A stretch of DNA of 64,000 nucleotides. Source: Zoroaster sp. YZ-2022. Its lineage: Eukaryota; Echinodermata; Asteroidea; Forcipulatida; Zoroasteridae. How positions within the stretch are numbered: the first letter of the stretch is position 1; every line of letters begins with the position of its first letter. Both the position numbers and the translations under genes were made by a program. The notes beneath the pieces were generated by a model. The model did no database searches. It was not told the origin of the DNA and was given only the letters and a program-made list of their open reading frames with translations. This document shows positions 11,561-23,055 of this stretch, piece by piece. The stretch lies in the NCBI GenBank assembly GCA_029582265.1, contig CM055816.1, positions 36,578,220 to 36,642,219 of the forward strand, given 5' to 3'.

Positions 11561-13506
11561 GTGTGTTAGAGTCTGTGTAACTTTGTGATCCAATGGCCAG
11601 CATTTGAAGTTCATCCATTCAAAGGAGTTGATGTATTATTCAAATTATTTTATATGGACTTATCCTATCTGTGGCAGTCTTGACTCTCAAGGAATTGTTT
11701 TTCAGGACCTCAAGACACATCTAGGTCTTTCTAGGAATTTCTTTAACATGTTAGAACAAAAATAGTACTGAGGAATTCTTATTATTTTTTTGACTGGACC
11801 TAAACATCCTCACAAATGTAATTATTAAGCAATATCTGTTGGTGATCTAGTAAAATGTACATTGCCGACAGTGAATCACTGGCAGTTGGGCCATATAAAC
11901 ATAGTAAACATACCCCCCCCCCCCAATCTTCATTGCATGGGTGTGTCAGCCTTAGAATACCTTTTGCCAGATGACCCAATTAAAGTTCCTATTTATTTGT
12001 ATGTTCGCATTGGGATAGTACTGACCATCAATCCCATAAACACAATTGGTTAAACAGACAGTATTGTCACGATCAGAGCAGACTTTCTACAAACGGGCCA
12101 TGGAATGGTGTCCTAGTTTAAGACGAACATAGTGACTGAAAATTACTGGCTCATTTATGCAGCAGCAACGCGAATATGACCTTATCATGTGAGTATTATT
12201 TTCAGTCAATGAGTTAAACTAGAACTTGAACTCTGATTCCATGCCCTGTTGATCGTGAAGATATTGCCACCTTTAAACATGACTGTTAACATGACTATTT
12301 ATGAAAATGTATTTTCAACAGTTAATGACACATAAATACATACATGTAGCAATGAGAAGATCATTTCAGTATTGTTTCTTTCTTTTTATTTTACAGTTAT
12401 CCTTCAAATTACATTGTGTTGTCTCTTCCCTATAAGTATTGTTTTAAAAAACTGAACCAAACATTTAAATATTATAACACTTGATCGAATTGTCATTGTA
12501 TTGTACAAGACATGCACACACCTCACCTCGGGGCCAAAAATGTGTAATGATAAAGCTGTGATGATACAGTATTTAATTCCACCACAACGTAATTAGCGTA
12601 ACAGCTCTGTATTCGTCCAAAGGACAAACACCTAATGTCGTACAGATCGTTAATTGTCAAAAAATATTTACAAAAAGGTCACCCCACTTTGACCTTTACC
12701 TCCTGTCCAAACCGGAAGTCAAAGTTTAATATTAAAAAAACATCTCAGCAACGACAAGAGGTAAATTAAAAATGTTTGCACCATTGTGCTGATCGTTAAT
12801 TGTCAAAAATATTTACAAAAAGGTGACCCCAATTTGACCATTACTTCCTGTTCAAACCGGAAGTCAAAGTTTACTATTAAAAAAAAATTATCCACAAGAG
12901 GTAACTTCACAATCTTTGCACCATTGTACAGATCGTTAATTGTCAAAATAATTTCACACAAAGGTGACCCCAATTTGACCTTTACTTCCTGTCCACACCG
13001 GAAGTCAAAGTTTAATATTTTAAACAATCTACCTCCTCCCGAACACCTAGAGTTTGTGTCAAGACAAACTCTGAATCTCTAGTTAGGTGTTCGGGTATGC
13101 GCCCGAAACACCTATTGTTATTGTTCGGTTTTTTTTTTTAGGTGTTCGAGCTACAGCGCGAAACACCTATTGTTATTGTTCGGTTTTTTTTTTTTTTTTT
13201 TTTTCTTTTTCTTCTCCTTCTTCTTTTCCGGATCGATTGTCTACAAAAAAACACATACTTGCAAACTTCATATGAACTTGAAACTTGGCACATACTTAGA
13301 ACATAACACGTAGATGAAACATAATTTGTGACGTCATTATTAGGTCATCAGATATCGAATTTCGATCAATCATACTTTATTAGTTAAAACGTTTTGATTA
13401 CGTTGCAAATGAAAGACTACACGGCTTTTTCAACGCTAAAAAAGTGCGCCCTCTGTTGGTGAATGTAAATCAGCTCTGGTCGTGCTCATTATGTATGCAT
13501 GTTTAA

Positions 13507-14603
13507 AGGCACCTGGCACTGGTATTTTGTCCAAATGTAGCTTTTGTGATAAATATATACATTTTTATGAGTGGAATGTGAATAAACAAGTAACTAAGGT
13601 TACAGAAATAGTGGTTTTATTGTATTTACGACTTTAGAATAGGCCCCCCCTTTACATTGACACATGGTGGCGCTGTTCGTGACGTCATTCGAGGCAGGGA
13701 TATTTGAAGAGAAAATGTGTAGTCTGACACATTGGTCATTGCACTATAGTCTATACACAACTGTCAAGTCTGTCATGAACTGCCAGCACACATACTTACA
13801 AAATGTATGCCTAACCTGTAACCTAGTTTCAGATGAAACGACAACGTAAAACAAGGCCCAATGGGAAGCATGCAAGTTTTCACGATATAGGTGCAGCAAT
13901 GCCGCTAGTGCTACGAAAACGGTACCTACTGACTATAACGTTACATGTACATGTATAAAGAGAACACAACATGCACATGGATTTTTTTCGTTTGGCAAAT
14001 GCTCCTGTAGGTTTGTCACGTCTTTCGGGTTGCTTCTTAGATTTCCCACTAACTGGGAATATGGTTGGGATGGCGTCATGTTTCAGAATTACTTTTTTTG
14101 TCATGTCAAATGTGTGGTACATCCCAGGATTCAAAAACGACGGCTCGAAGTGGTCACTGCATAGCGCTGAAAACGACTCGGAACGGACCACTTTGCCCTC
14201 GTTATCCTGACTTTCGCTGCCATAACCGCCTATATTTGGGATCAGCTGGAAACAGATGCAGGCTGACCCCATCTTTAGTTGTTTTGTTGCATCCAGCAGC
14301 AATACACCTGGTCGGCATTGCTGGGAAAATGCCGGAAAATGCCTTTTTTAATAACAAACCAAACCACACGTGTGTAAACACAAGCAATTCTCGAGGGCGT
14401 CGAGGGGGGTCGATGTTCCATCAGCGGCGAATCCTTCCTCGAATGACGTCACAAAAAGGGATGGGCGGAGTCACCCTCCAAACAACTTCATATTGTTTTT
14501 AAACATATAAATCCTGACAAATAATCACTCAAACAATTTGTTTATTGTTAATACACATATACTTTATTGTTTAAATCAATAAAAAACCTATTGCCAGGTG
14601 CCT
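13507..14603 (-). mobile_element. Kolobok-like DNA transposon (TTAA duplication)
   Basis: This 1097 bp element has termini AGGCACCTGGCA inverted (12 perfect bases, further partial match) and TTAA on both sides (13503-13506, 14604-14607). The empty site ATGTTTAAGGAATTGAGCG, with one TTAA, occurs at about 21660 and in inverted copies. Subterminal GACGTCATTCGAGG (about 13680) and CCTCGAATGACGTC (about 14434) are also inverted. TTAA duplication together with a THAP-type protein is the hallmark of Kolobok. The element is short and its catalytic region is not visible, so it is probably non-autonomous or internally deleted. Confidence 0.85.
13880..14318 (-). pseudogene. THAP-domain protein fragment, frameshifted
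   Basis: Starting at the ATG at 14318 the protein begins MPTRCIAAGCNKTTKDG, with the first two cysteines of a C2CH zinc finger (CX4C). It continues FPADPKYRRLWQRK, where the reading frame breaks. A second frame supplies CSDHF (the C and H of the finger) and ends with AIPTIF, matching the AVPTIF box closing THAP domains (to about 14057). Two single-base losses, near 14205 and 14165, are needed to join the pieces. After the domain come a basic stretch (GKSKKQPERRDK) and a stop at 13880. THAP domains bind DNA, here presumably the transposon ends. Confidence 0.85.
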
Positions 14604-15212
14604 TTAAGGAATTGAGCGTACGCTAATATGGATTGTCGCCCTCTATCGGCAAAAACGATTGTCTACAAAAACACATACTTGCAAACTTCACATGAACTTG
14701 AAACTTGGCATATACTTAAAACTTAACACGTATAAGAAACATAATTTGTGACGTCATGATTAGGTCATCAGATATCGAATTACAATAAATCAAAGTTTAA
14801 TATTTAAAAAAATCATCTCAACAACCACAAAAGGTAAATTCACAATTTTTGTACCATTGTATAGATTGTTAATTGTGGAAAAATATTTACACAAAGGTGA
14901 CCCCAATTTGACCTTACTTCCTGTCCAAACCGGAAGTCAAAGTTTAATATTTTTAATAATCATATCTCAGCAACCACAAGAGGTAAATTCACAGTTTTTG
15001 CACTATTGTACAGATTGTTAATTGTCAAAAATGTTTACAAAAACATGACCCCAATTTGACCTTTACTTCCTGTCTAAACCGGAAGTCAAAGTTTAATATT
15101 AAAACAAATAATGATGCAAAGTTTCTTTTAAAAACATTCTGACGTCGTCATCACTGCCCTGACAAAACTCGAACACCTATGTGTTTGTATTATCACAAAC
15201 ACTGCCATCTAG

Positions 15213-16960
15213 TTAGGTGTTCGAGCTACAGCGCGAAACACCTATTGTTATTGTTCGGTTTTTTTTAATTTTTTTTATTTTTCTTCTCCTTCTTCTTTTC
15301 CGGATCGATTGTCTACAAAAAAACACATACTTGCAAACTTCATATGAACTTGAAACTTGGCACATACTTAGAACATAACACGTAGATGAAACATAATTTG
15401 TAACGTCATTGTTAGGTCATCAGATATCGAATTTCGATCAATCGTTCTTTATTAGTTAAAACGTTTTGATTACGTTGCAAATGAAAGATCTACACGGCTT
15501 TTTCAACGCTAAAAAAGTGCGCCCTCTGTTGGTGAATGTAAATCAGCTCTGGTCGTGCTAATTATGTATGCACGTAATTTGGTGAATGTAAATCAGCTCT
15601 GGTCGTGCTAATTATGTATGCACGTAAAAATCATATCTCAACAACCACAACAGGTAAATTGACAGTTTTGCACCATTGTACAGATTGTTAATTGTCAAAA
15701 ATATTTACACAAAGGTGACCCCAATTTGACCTTACTTCCTGTCCAAACCGGAAGTCAAAGTTTAATGTTTAAAAAATCATATCTCCACAACCACAAGAGG
15801 TAAATTGAAATTTTTGTATCATTGTATAGATTGTTAATTGTCAAAAATATTTACACAAAGGTGACCCCAATTTGACCTTACTTCCTGTCCAAAACCGAAG
15901 TCAAAGTTTAATGTTTAAAAAAATCATATCTCCACAACCACAAGAGGTAAATTGACATTTTTTGTATCATTGTATAGATTGTTAATTGTCAAAAATTATT
16001 TACACAAAGGTGACCCCAATTTGACCTTACTTCCTGTCCAAACCGGAAGTCAAAGTTTAATGTTTAAAAAAATCATATCTCCACAACCACAAGAGGTAAA
16101 TTGACATTTTTGTATCATTGTATAGATTGTTAATTGTCGAAAAATATTTACACAAAGGTGATCCCAATTTGACCTTACTTCCTGTCCAAACCGGAAGTCA
16201 AAGTTTAATATTTAAAATCATATCTCAACAACTACAAGAGGTAAATTCACAATTTTGTACCATTGCACAGATCGTTAATTGTCAATAAATATTTACAAAA
16301 GGTGACCCCAATTTGACCTTACTTCCTGTCCAAACCGGAAGTCAAATTTTAATATTAAAAATCATATCTCAACAACCACAAGAGGTAAATTGACATTTTT
16401 GTACCATTGTATAGACTGTTAATTGTCGAAAAATATCTACACAAAGGTGACCCCAATTTGACCTTACTCCTGTCCAAACCGGAAGTCAAAGTTTCATATT
16501 TTAAAAATCATATCTCAACAACCAAAACAGGTAAATTCACATTTTTTATACCATTGTACAGACCGTTAATTGTCAAAAGATATTTACAAAAGATGACACC
16601 AATTTGACCTTACTTCCTGTCCAAACCGGAAGTCAAGCATTTAATATTTAAAAAAATCATATCTCAACAACCACAAGAGGTAAATTCACAATTTTTGTAC
16701 CATTGTACAGATCGCTAATTGTCAAAATATATTTACAAAAAGATGACCCCAATTTGACCTTACTTCCTGTCCAAACCGGAAGTCAAAGTTTAATATTTCA
16801 AAAAATCATCTCAGCAACCAAAAGAGGTAAATTAAAAAATTTTGCTCCATTGTACAGATCGTTAATTGTCACAAAATATTTAAACAAAGTTGACCCCAAT
16901 TTGACCTTACATCCTCCCGAACACCTTGAGTTTGTGTCGAGACAAACTCTGAATCTCTAG
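15213..16960 (+). mobile_element. Helentron-like element E5
   Basis: 5' tip (TTAGGTGTTCGAGCTACAGC), T/C tract, head (to about 15630, with a duplicated TTGGTGAATGTAAATCAGC segment), then about nine monomers. The 3' end uses the stem GAGTTTGT/ACAAACTC, GAATCT and CTAG at 16957-16960. The next element starts with TCTTCTCC directly after CTAG, with no intervening base and no 5' tip. No gene. The open frames reflect the monomers' periodicity. Confidence 0.8.
15630..16900 (+). repeat. Tandem 145-150 bp monomer array (example block)
   Basis: About nine monomers, each with ATCATATCTCAACAACCACA, a GTAAATT stretch, GATTGTTAATTGTC, ATTTACA, GGTGACCCCAATTTGACCTT, then ACTTCC-N10-GGAAGT and AAAGTTTAAT. 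Read on the other strand each holds AGGTCA-AATTG-GGGTCA. The same monomer fills most other elements of the family, in both orientations. The unit is near 150 bases, so frames stay open across units and give a spurious 50-residue repeat peptide. Confidence 0.9.
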
Positions 16961-18335
16961 TCTTCTCCTTCTTCTTCTTCTTTTCCGGATCGATTGTCTA
17001 CAAAAAAACACATACTTGCAAACTTCATATGAACTTGAAACTTGGCACATACTTAGAACATAACACGTAGATGAAACATAATTTGTGACGTCATTATTAG
17101 GTCATCAGATATCGAATTTCGATCAATCATACTTTATTAGTTAAAACGTTTTGATTACGTTGCAAATGAAAGACTACACGGCTTTTTCAACGCTAAAAAA
17201 GTGCGCCCTCTGTTGGTGAATGTAAATCAGCTCTGGTCGTGCTCATTATGTATGCACGTAATTTGGTGAATGTAAATCAGCTCTGGTCGTGCTAATTATG
17301 TATGCACGTAAAAATCATATCTCAACAACCACAACAGGTAAATTGACAGTTTTTGCACCGTTGTACAGATTGTTAATTGTCAAAAATTATTTACACAAAG
17401 GTGACCCCAATTTGACCTTACTTCCTGTCCAAACCGGAAGTCAAAGTTTAATGTTTAAAAAAATCATATCTCCACAACCACAAGAGGTAAATTGAAATTT
17501 TTTGTATCATTGTATAGATTGTTAATTGTCAAAAAATATTTACACAAAGGTGACCCGAATTTGACCTTACTTCCTGTCCAATCCGGTAGTCAAAGTTTAT
17601 TGTTTAAAATTATCATTTCTCCTCAACCACAAGAGGTAAATTGACATTTTTGTATCATTGTATAGATTGTTAATTGTCAAAAAATATTTACACAAAGGTG
17701 ACCCCAATTTAACCTTACTTCCTGTCCAAACCGGAAGTCAAAGTTTAATGTTTAACAAAATCATATCTCCACAACCACAAGAGGTAAATTGACATTTTTT
17801 GTATCATTGTATAGATTGTTAATTGTCGAAAAATATTTACACAAAGGTGATCCCAATTTGACCTTACTTCCTGTCCAAACCGGAAGTCAAAGTTTAATAT
17901 TAAAAAATCATATCTCAACAACCACAAGAGGTAAATTGACAATTTTGTACCATTGCACAGATCGTTAATTGTCAATAAATATTTACAAAAGGTGACCCCA
18001 ATTTGACCTTACTTCCTGTCCAAACCGGAAGTCAAAGTTTAATATTAAAAAATCATATCTCAACAACCACAAGAGGTAAATTGACATTTTTTGTACCATT
18101 GTATAGACTGTTAATTGTCGAAAAATATCTACACAAAGGTGACCCCAATTTGACCTTACTTCCTGTCCAAACCGGAAGTCAAAGTTTAATATTTTAAAAA
18201 TTCATATCTCAACAATCACAAGGGGTAAATTCACAATCTTTCCACTATTGTACAGATTGTTAATTGTCAAAAATGTTTACAAAAACATGACCCAATTTGA
18301 CCTTTACTTACTGTCTAAACCGGAAGTCAAAGTTT
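16961..18335 (+). mobile_element. Helentron-like element E6
   Basis: It starts TCTTCTCCTTCTTCTTC immediately after the CTAG of E5, has the head (to about 17310, again with the duplicated GGTGAATGTAAATCAGC) and about seven monomers to 18335. It has no 3' hairpin of its own. A divergent T/C-rich head (18336 on) follows, so its 3' end is missing. Confidence 0.75.
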
Positions 18336-18995
18336 ATTTTTGTTTTTTTTTGTTTTACTTCTTCTTCTTCTCCCCCATCTTGTCCGCAAACAAAAACATA
18401 CTTGCAAACTTCACATGAACTTGAAACTTGGCATGTACTTAGAACTTAACAAGTAGATGAAACTCCAGTTGTGAGTGACCCCGATTTGACCTTACTTCCT
18501 GTCCAAACCGGAAGTCAAAGTTTAACATTTAAATAAAAATCATATCTCAACAACCACAACAGGTAAATGGACATTTTTTGCACTATTGTATAGATTGTTA
18601 ATTGTCGAAAAATATTGACAAAAACATGACCCCAATTTGACCTTACTTCCTGTCCAAACCGGAAGTCAAAGTTTAACATTTAAATAAAAATCATATCTCA
18701 ACAACCACAAGAGGTAAATTCACAATTTTGGTACCATTGTACAGATCGTTAATTGTCAAAAAATATTTACACAAAGGTGACCCCAATTTGACCTTACTTC
18801 CTGTCCAAACCGGAAGTCAAAGTTTAATATTAAAATAATTTCTAAATTCAGTATTGTATTGTATTCAAATAAACTTCTCGCGAGAACTTCAACAGACGTT
18901 AACATTTGACTTCTCCAACACTTCGAATTGATGACGTAACCATTTTAACTTCAACCGAACACCTTGTTTTTGTTGTGACAAAAACTTATATCTAG
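18336..18995 (+). mobile_element. Helentron-like element E7 (short)
   Basis: A T/C tract, a divergent head (GTCCGCAAACAAAAACATAC), a shortened head and three monomers lead to a 3' end with the stem GTTTTTGT/ACAAAAAC, TTATAT and CTAG at 18992-18995. The segment just before it (CTAAATTCAGTATTGTATTG through GACGTAACC) is shared by every member with this hairpin type. Confidence 0.7.
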
Positions 18996-21357
18996 TTAGG
19001 TGTTCGGGTATGCGCCCGAAACACCTATTGTTATTGTTCGGTTTTTTTTTTTAGGTGTTCGGGTATGCACCCGAAACACCTATTGTTATTGTTCGGTTTT
19101 TTTTTTTTTTTTTTTTTTTTCTTCTCCTTCTTCTTCTTCTTCTTCTTCTTCTTCTTTTCCGGATCGATTGTCTACAAAAAAACACATACTTGCAAACTTC
19201 ATATGAACTTGAAACTTGGCATATACTTAGAACATAACACGTAGATGAAACATAATTTGTTACGTCATTATTAGGTCATCAGATATCGAATTTCGATAAA
19301 TCAAAAGATATTAGCTAAAACGTTTCACTTACGTTGCATGAATCAAGCAGCTACATGTATACGCGGCGCTGCACGATCTTTGGTTACAATGGAGCTCCAT
19401 GTACAATCGACGCTGTTAGTGTTAGGTCTTGGAATTCGTGTGAAAATGGATTGCCAACGATCTTTGGTTACAATGGAGCTCCATGTACAATCGAATCAAC
19501 GCACTGTTTGTTACAGTGTGTTACTGTATTCGTGTACAAATGGATCGCCAACACAGATACAGTCATAAAGGGTAGGTATCTTGAATTTAATTTTTAAGAG
19601 GATTTCCTGTATTTATCTTCGTGTTTTATAGAAGAAAGGCCATTTCTTTAGAGGGACTACAGAGTTCGTCGTTGCATTGTACCTGTTTAACTTAACGTTA
19701 CTCGTTAGTTAGTCCTACGTAGGGCTACGTGAACATACTTTTGGACAGTAAACAACTCCAGTTTTCTAACAAAATATGAACAGATGTCACCAAAATGTAT
19801 TTAGAATATAAATAAGGATAGGAAAATTCAGTTGTTAAGGTTATGGCAATTTTTCAGAAGAAATTTTATGCCATATTTTGTAATTTTGTGGCTCAAAAAT
19901 CTTCAGTTTGTGCACAAATTAACATTAACTAGTGATTTACTGCATTCACAATTTTTGTACCATTGTACAGATCGCTAATTGTCAAAAGATATTTACAAAA
20001 GAGGACCAATTTGGCCTTACTTCTATCCAAACCGGAAGTCAAAGTTTAATATTTAAAAAAACCCCATCTCAACAACCACAAGAGGTAAATTCACAATTTT
20101 TGTACCATTGTACAGACCGATTTGACCTTACTTCCTGTCCAAACCGGAAGTCAAAGTTTAATATTAAAAAAAAATCATATCTCAACAACCACAACAGGTA
20201 AATGGACATTTTTTGCACTATTGTATAGATTGTTAATTGTCGAAAAATATTTACAAAAACATGACCCCAATTTGACCTTACTTCCTGTCCAAACCGGAAG
20301 TCAAAGTTTAACATTAAAAAAAATCATATCTCAACAACCACAAGAGGTAAATTGACATTTTTGCACCATTGTACAGATCGTTAATTGTCAAAAAATATTT
20401 ACAAAAAGGTGACCCCAATTTGACCTTACTTCCTGTCCAAACCGGAAGTCAAAGTTTAATATTTACAAAAAATCATATCTCCACAACCACAAGAGGTAAA
20501 TTGACATTTTTTGTATCATTGTATAGATTGTTAATTGTCAAAAAATATTTACACAAAGGTGACCCCAATTTGACCTTACTTCCTGTCCAAACCGGAAGTC
20601 AAAGTTTAATGTTTAACAAAATCATATCTCCACAACCACAAGAGGTAAATTGACATTTTGTGTCATTGTATAGATTGTTAATTGTCGACAAATATTTACA
20701 CAAAGGTGATCCCAATTTGACCTTAATTCATGTCCAAAACCGAAGTCAAAGTTTAATATTTAAAATCATATCTCAACAACTACAAGAGGTAAATTCACAA
20801 TTTTTGTACCATTGCACAGATCGTTAATTGTCAAAAAATATTTACAAAAAGGTGACCCCAATTTGACCTTACTTCCTGTCCAAACCGGAAGTCAAAGTTT
20901 AATATTTTCAAAAAATCATATCTCAACAACCACAAGAGGTAAATTCACAAATTTGGTACCATTATACAGATCGTTAATTGTCAAAAAATATTTATACCCC
21001 AATTTGACCTTACTTCCTGTCCAAACCGGAGTGAAAGTTTAATATTTAAAAAAATCATATCTCAACAACCACAGGAGGTAAATTGACATTTTTGTACCAT
21101 TGTACATATTGTTAATTGTCAAAAGTATTTACACAAAGGTGACCCCAATTTGACCTTACTTCCTGTCCAAACCGGAAGTCAAAGTTTAATATTAAAATAA
21201 TTTCTAAATTCAGTATTGTATTGTATTCAAATAAACTTCTCACGAGAACTTCAACAGACGTTAACATTTGACTTCTCCAACACTTCGAATTTATGACGTA
21301 ACCATTTTAACTTCAACCGAACACCTTGTTTTTGTTGTGACAAAAACTTATATCTAG
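18996..21357 (+). mobile_element. Helentron-like element E8 with captured segment
   Basis: Two 5' tips in tandem (18996-19052, 19053-19100), a long (CTT)n tract, the head, then a captured stretch 19334-19930 followed by monomers. The 3' end is of the GTTTTTGT/ACAAAAAC type, CTAG at 21354-21357. The same arrangement, inverted, is found at 36129-38612. Confidence 0.8.
19334..19930 (+). pseudogene. Captured gene-like segment with internal duplication
   Basis: GATCTTTGGTTACAATGGAG occurs at 19375 and 19459 (period 84). The segment runs to AAAGG|GTAGGT, a possible splice donor near 19571, after which the sequence is intron-like and matches E3 from about 9620. Two overlapping frames of 76-87 codons are open, and the inverted copy at 37845-38165 keeps them with a small indel in CGCACTGTTTG that shifts one. 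I do not recognise the product. A captured 5' exon is the simplest reading. Confidence 0.35.
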
Positions 21358-23055
21358 TTTTTTTATTTTTCTTCTCCTTCTTCTTCTTTTCCGGATCGAT
21401 TGTCTACAAAAAAACACATACTTGCAAACTTCACATGAACTTGAAACTTGGCACATACTTAGAACATAACACGTAGATGAAACATAATTTGTCACGTCAT
21501 TATTAGGTCATCAGATATCGAATTTCGATCAATCATACTTTATTAGTTAAAACGTTTTGATTACGTTGCAAATGAAAGACTACACGGCTTTTTCAACGCT
21601 AAAAAAGTGCGCCCTCTGTTGGTGAATGTAAATCAGCTCTGGTCGTGCTCATTATGTATGCATGTTTAAGGAATTGAGCGTACGCTAATATGGATTGTCG
21701 CTCTCTATCGGCAAAAACGATTGTCTACAAAAACACATACTTGCAAACTTCACATGAACTTGAAACTTGGCATATACTTAAAACTTAACACGTAGAAGAA
21801 ACATAATTTGTGACGTCATGATTAGGTCATCAGATATCGAATTACAATAAATCAAGTTTAATATTTAAAAATCATATCTCAACAACCACAAAGGTAAATT
21901 CACAATTTTTGTACCATTGTATAGATTGTTAATTGTGGAAAATATTTACACAAAGGTGACCCCAATTTGACCTTACTTCCTGTCCAAACCGGAAGTCAAA
22001 GTTTAATATTTAACAAAAATCATATCTCACCCACCACAAGAGATAAATTCACAATTCTTTCACCATTGTACAGATCGTTATTTGTAAAAATTTTTTTTCA
22101 AATAAGTGAACCCAATTTGACCTTTACTTCCTGTCCAAACCGGAAGTCAAAGTTTAATATTTAACAAAAATCATATCTCAACACCCACACGAGATAAATT
22201 CACAATTCTGTCACCATTGTACAGATCGTTAATTGTCAACAAATATTTTCAAAAAGGTGACCCAATTTGACCTTTACTTCCTGTCCAAACCGGAAGTCAA
22301 AGTTAAATATTAAAAAAAATCATATCTCAACAACCACAAGAGAGAAATTCACAATTCTTTCACTATTGTACAGATCGTAAATTGTCAAATAATATTTAGA
22401 AAAAGGTGACCCCAATTTGACCTTACTTCCTGTCCAAACCGGAAGTCAAATTTTAATAATTAAAAATCATATCTCAACAACCACAAGAGGTAAATTAATT
22501 TTTTTTGCACCATTGTACAGATTGTTAATTGTCAAAAATATTTACAAAACATGACCCCAATTTGACCTTTACTTCCTGTCCAAACCGGAAGTCAAAGTTT
22601 AATATTTAAAAAAATCGTATCTCAACAACCACAAGAGGTAAATTAAAAATTGTTGTACCATTGTACAGATCGTTAATTGTCAAAAAATATTTATACCCCA
22701 ATTTGAGCTTACTTCCTGTCCAAACCGGAAGTGAAAGTTTAATATTTAAAAAAATCATATCTCAACAACCACAGGAGGTAAATTGACATTTTTGTACCAT
22801 TGTACAGATTGTTAATTGCCAAAAGTATTTACACAAAGGTGACCAATTTGACCTTACTTCCTGTCCAAACCGGAAGTCAAAGTTTAATATTAAAATAATT
22901 TCTAAATTCAGTATTGTATTGTATTCAAATAAACTTCTCGCGAGAACTTCAACAGACGTTAACATTTGACTTCTCCAACACTTCGAATTGATGACGTAAC
23001 CATTTTAACTTCAACCGAACACCTTGTTTTTGTTGTGACAAAAACTTATATCTAG
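21358..23055 (+). mobile_element. Helentron-like element E9
   Basis: Lacks the folding 5' tip: CTAG is followed by TTTTTTTATTTTTCTTCTCC and the head. A second head opens at about 21715 (GCAAAAACGATTGTCTAC), as in E4, then about eight monomers, several diverged (CACCCACCACAAGAGATAAA). The 3' end is of the GTTTTTGT/ACAAAAAC type, CTAG at 23052-23055. Confidence 0.8.

Larger units (their letters stand above)
8956..13082 (+). mobile_element. Helentron-like element E3 with captured exons
   Basis: The 5' tip is TTAGGTGTTCGAGCTACAGC with CGAGCACC, then a T/C tract, the head, and a block shared with E1 (9180-9570). From about 9570 to 12600 there is sequence shared in part with 19550-19930 and 37556-37930, which includes two putative exons. 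Three monomers (12640-13020) precede the 3' end. There CCGAACACCT leads to the stem AGAGTTTGT/ACAAACTCT, GAATCT and CTAG at 13079-13082. The last 1.2 kb is repeated inverted at 26973-28223. No Rep/helicase gene is seen. Confidence 0.75.
13083..15212 (+). mobile_element. Helentron-like element E4 (hosting a Kolobok-like insertion)
   Basis: It begins with two 5' tips in tandem (13083-13139 and 13140-13190), then a T/C tract and the head. The head is interrupted at 13507-14603 by a TTAA-flanked transposon. After it, CGGCAAAAACGATTGTCTAC opens a second head (about 14645-14800), followed by two to three monomers. The 3' end has CGAACACCTAT, the stem GTGTTTGT/ACAAACAC, TGCCAT and CTAG at 15209-15212. 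The head segment GCGCCCTCTGTTGGTGAATG is common to most members. Confidence 0.8.
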
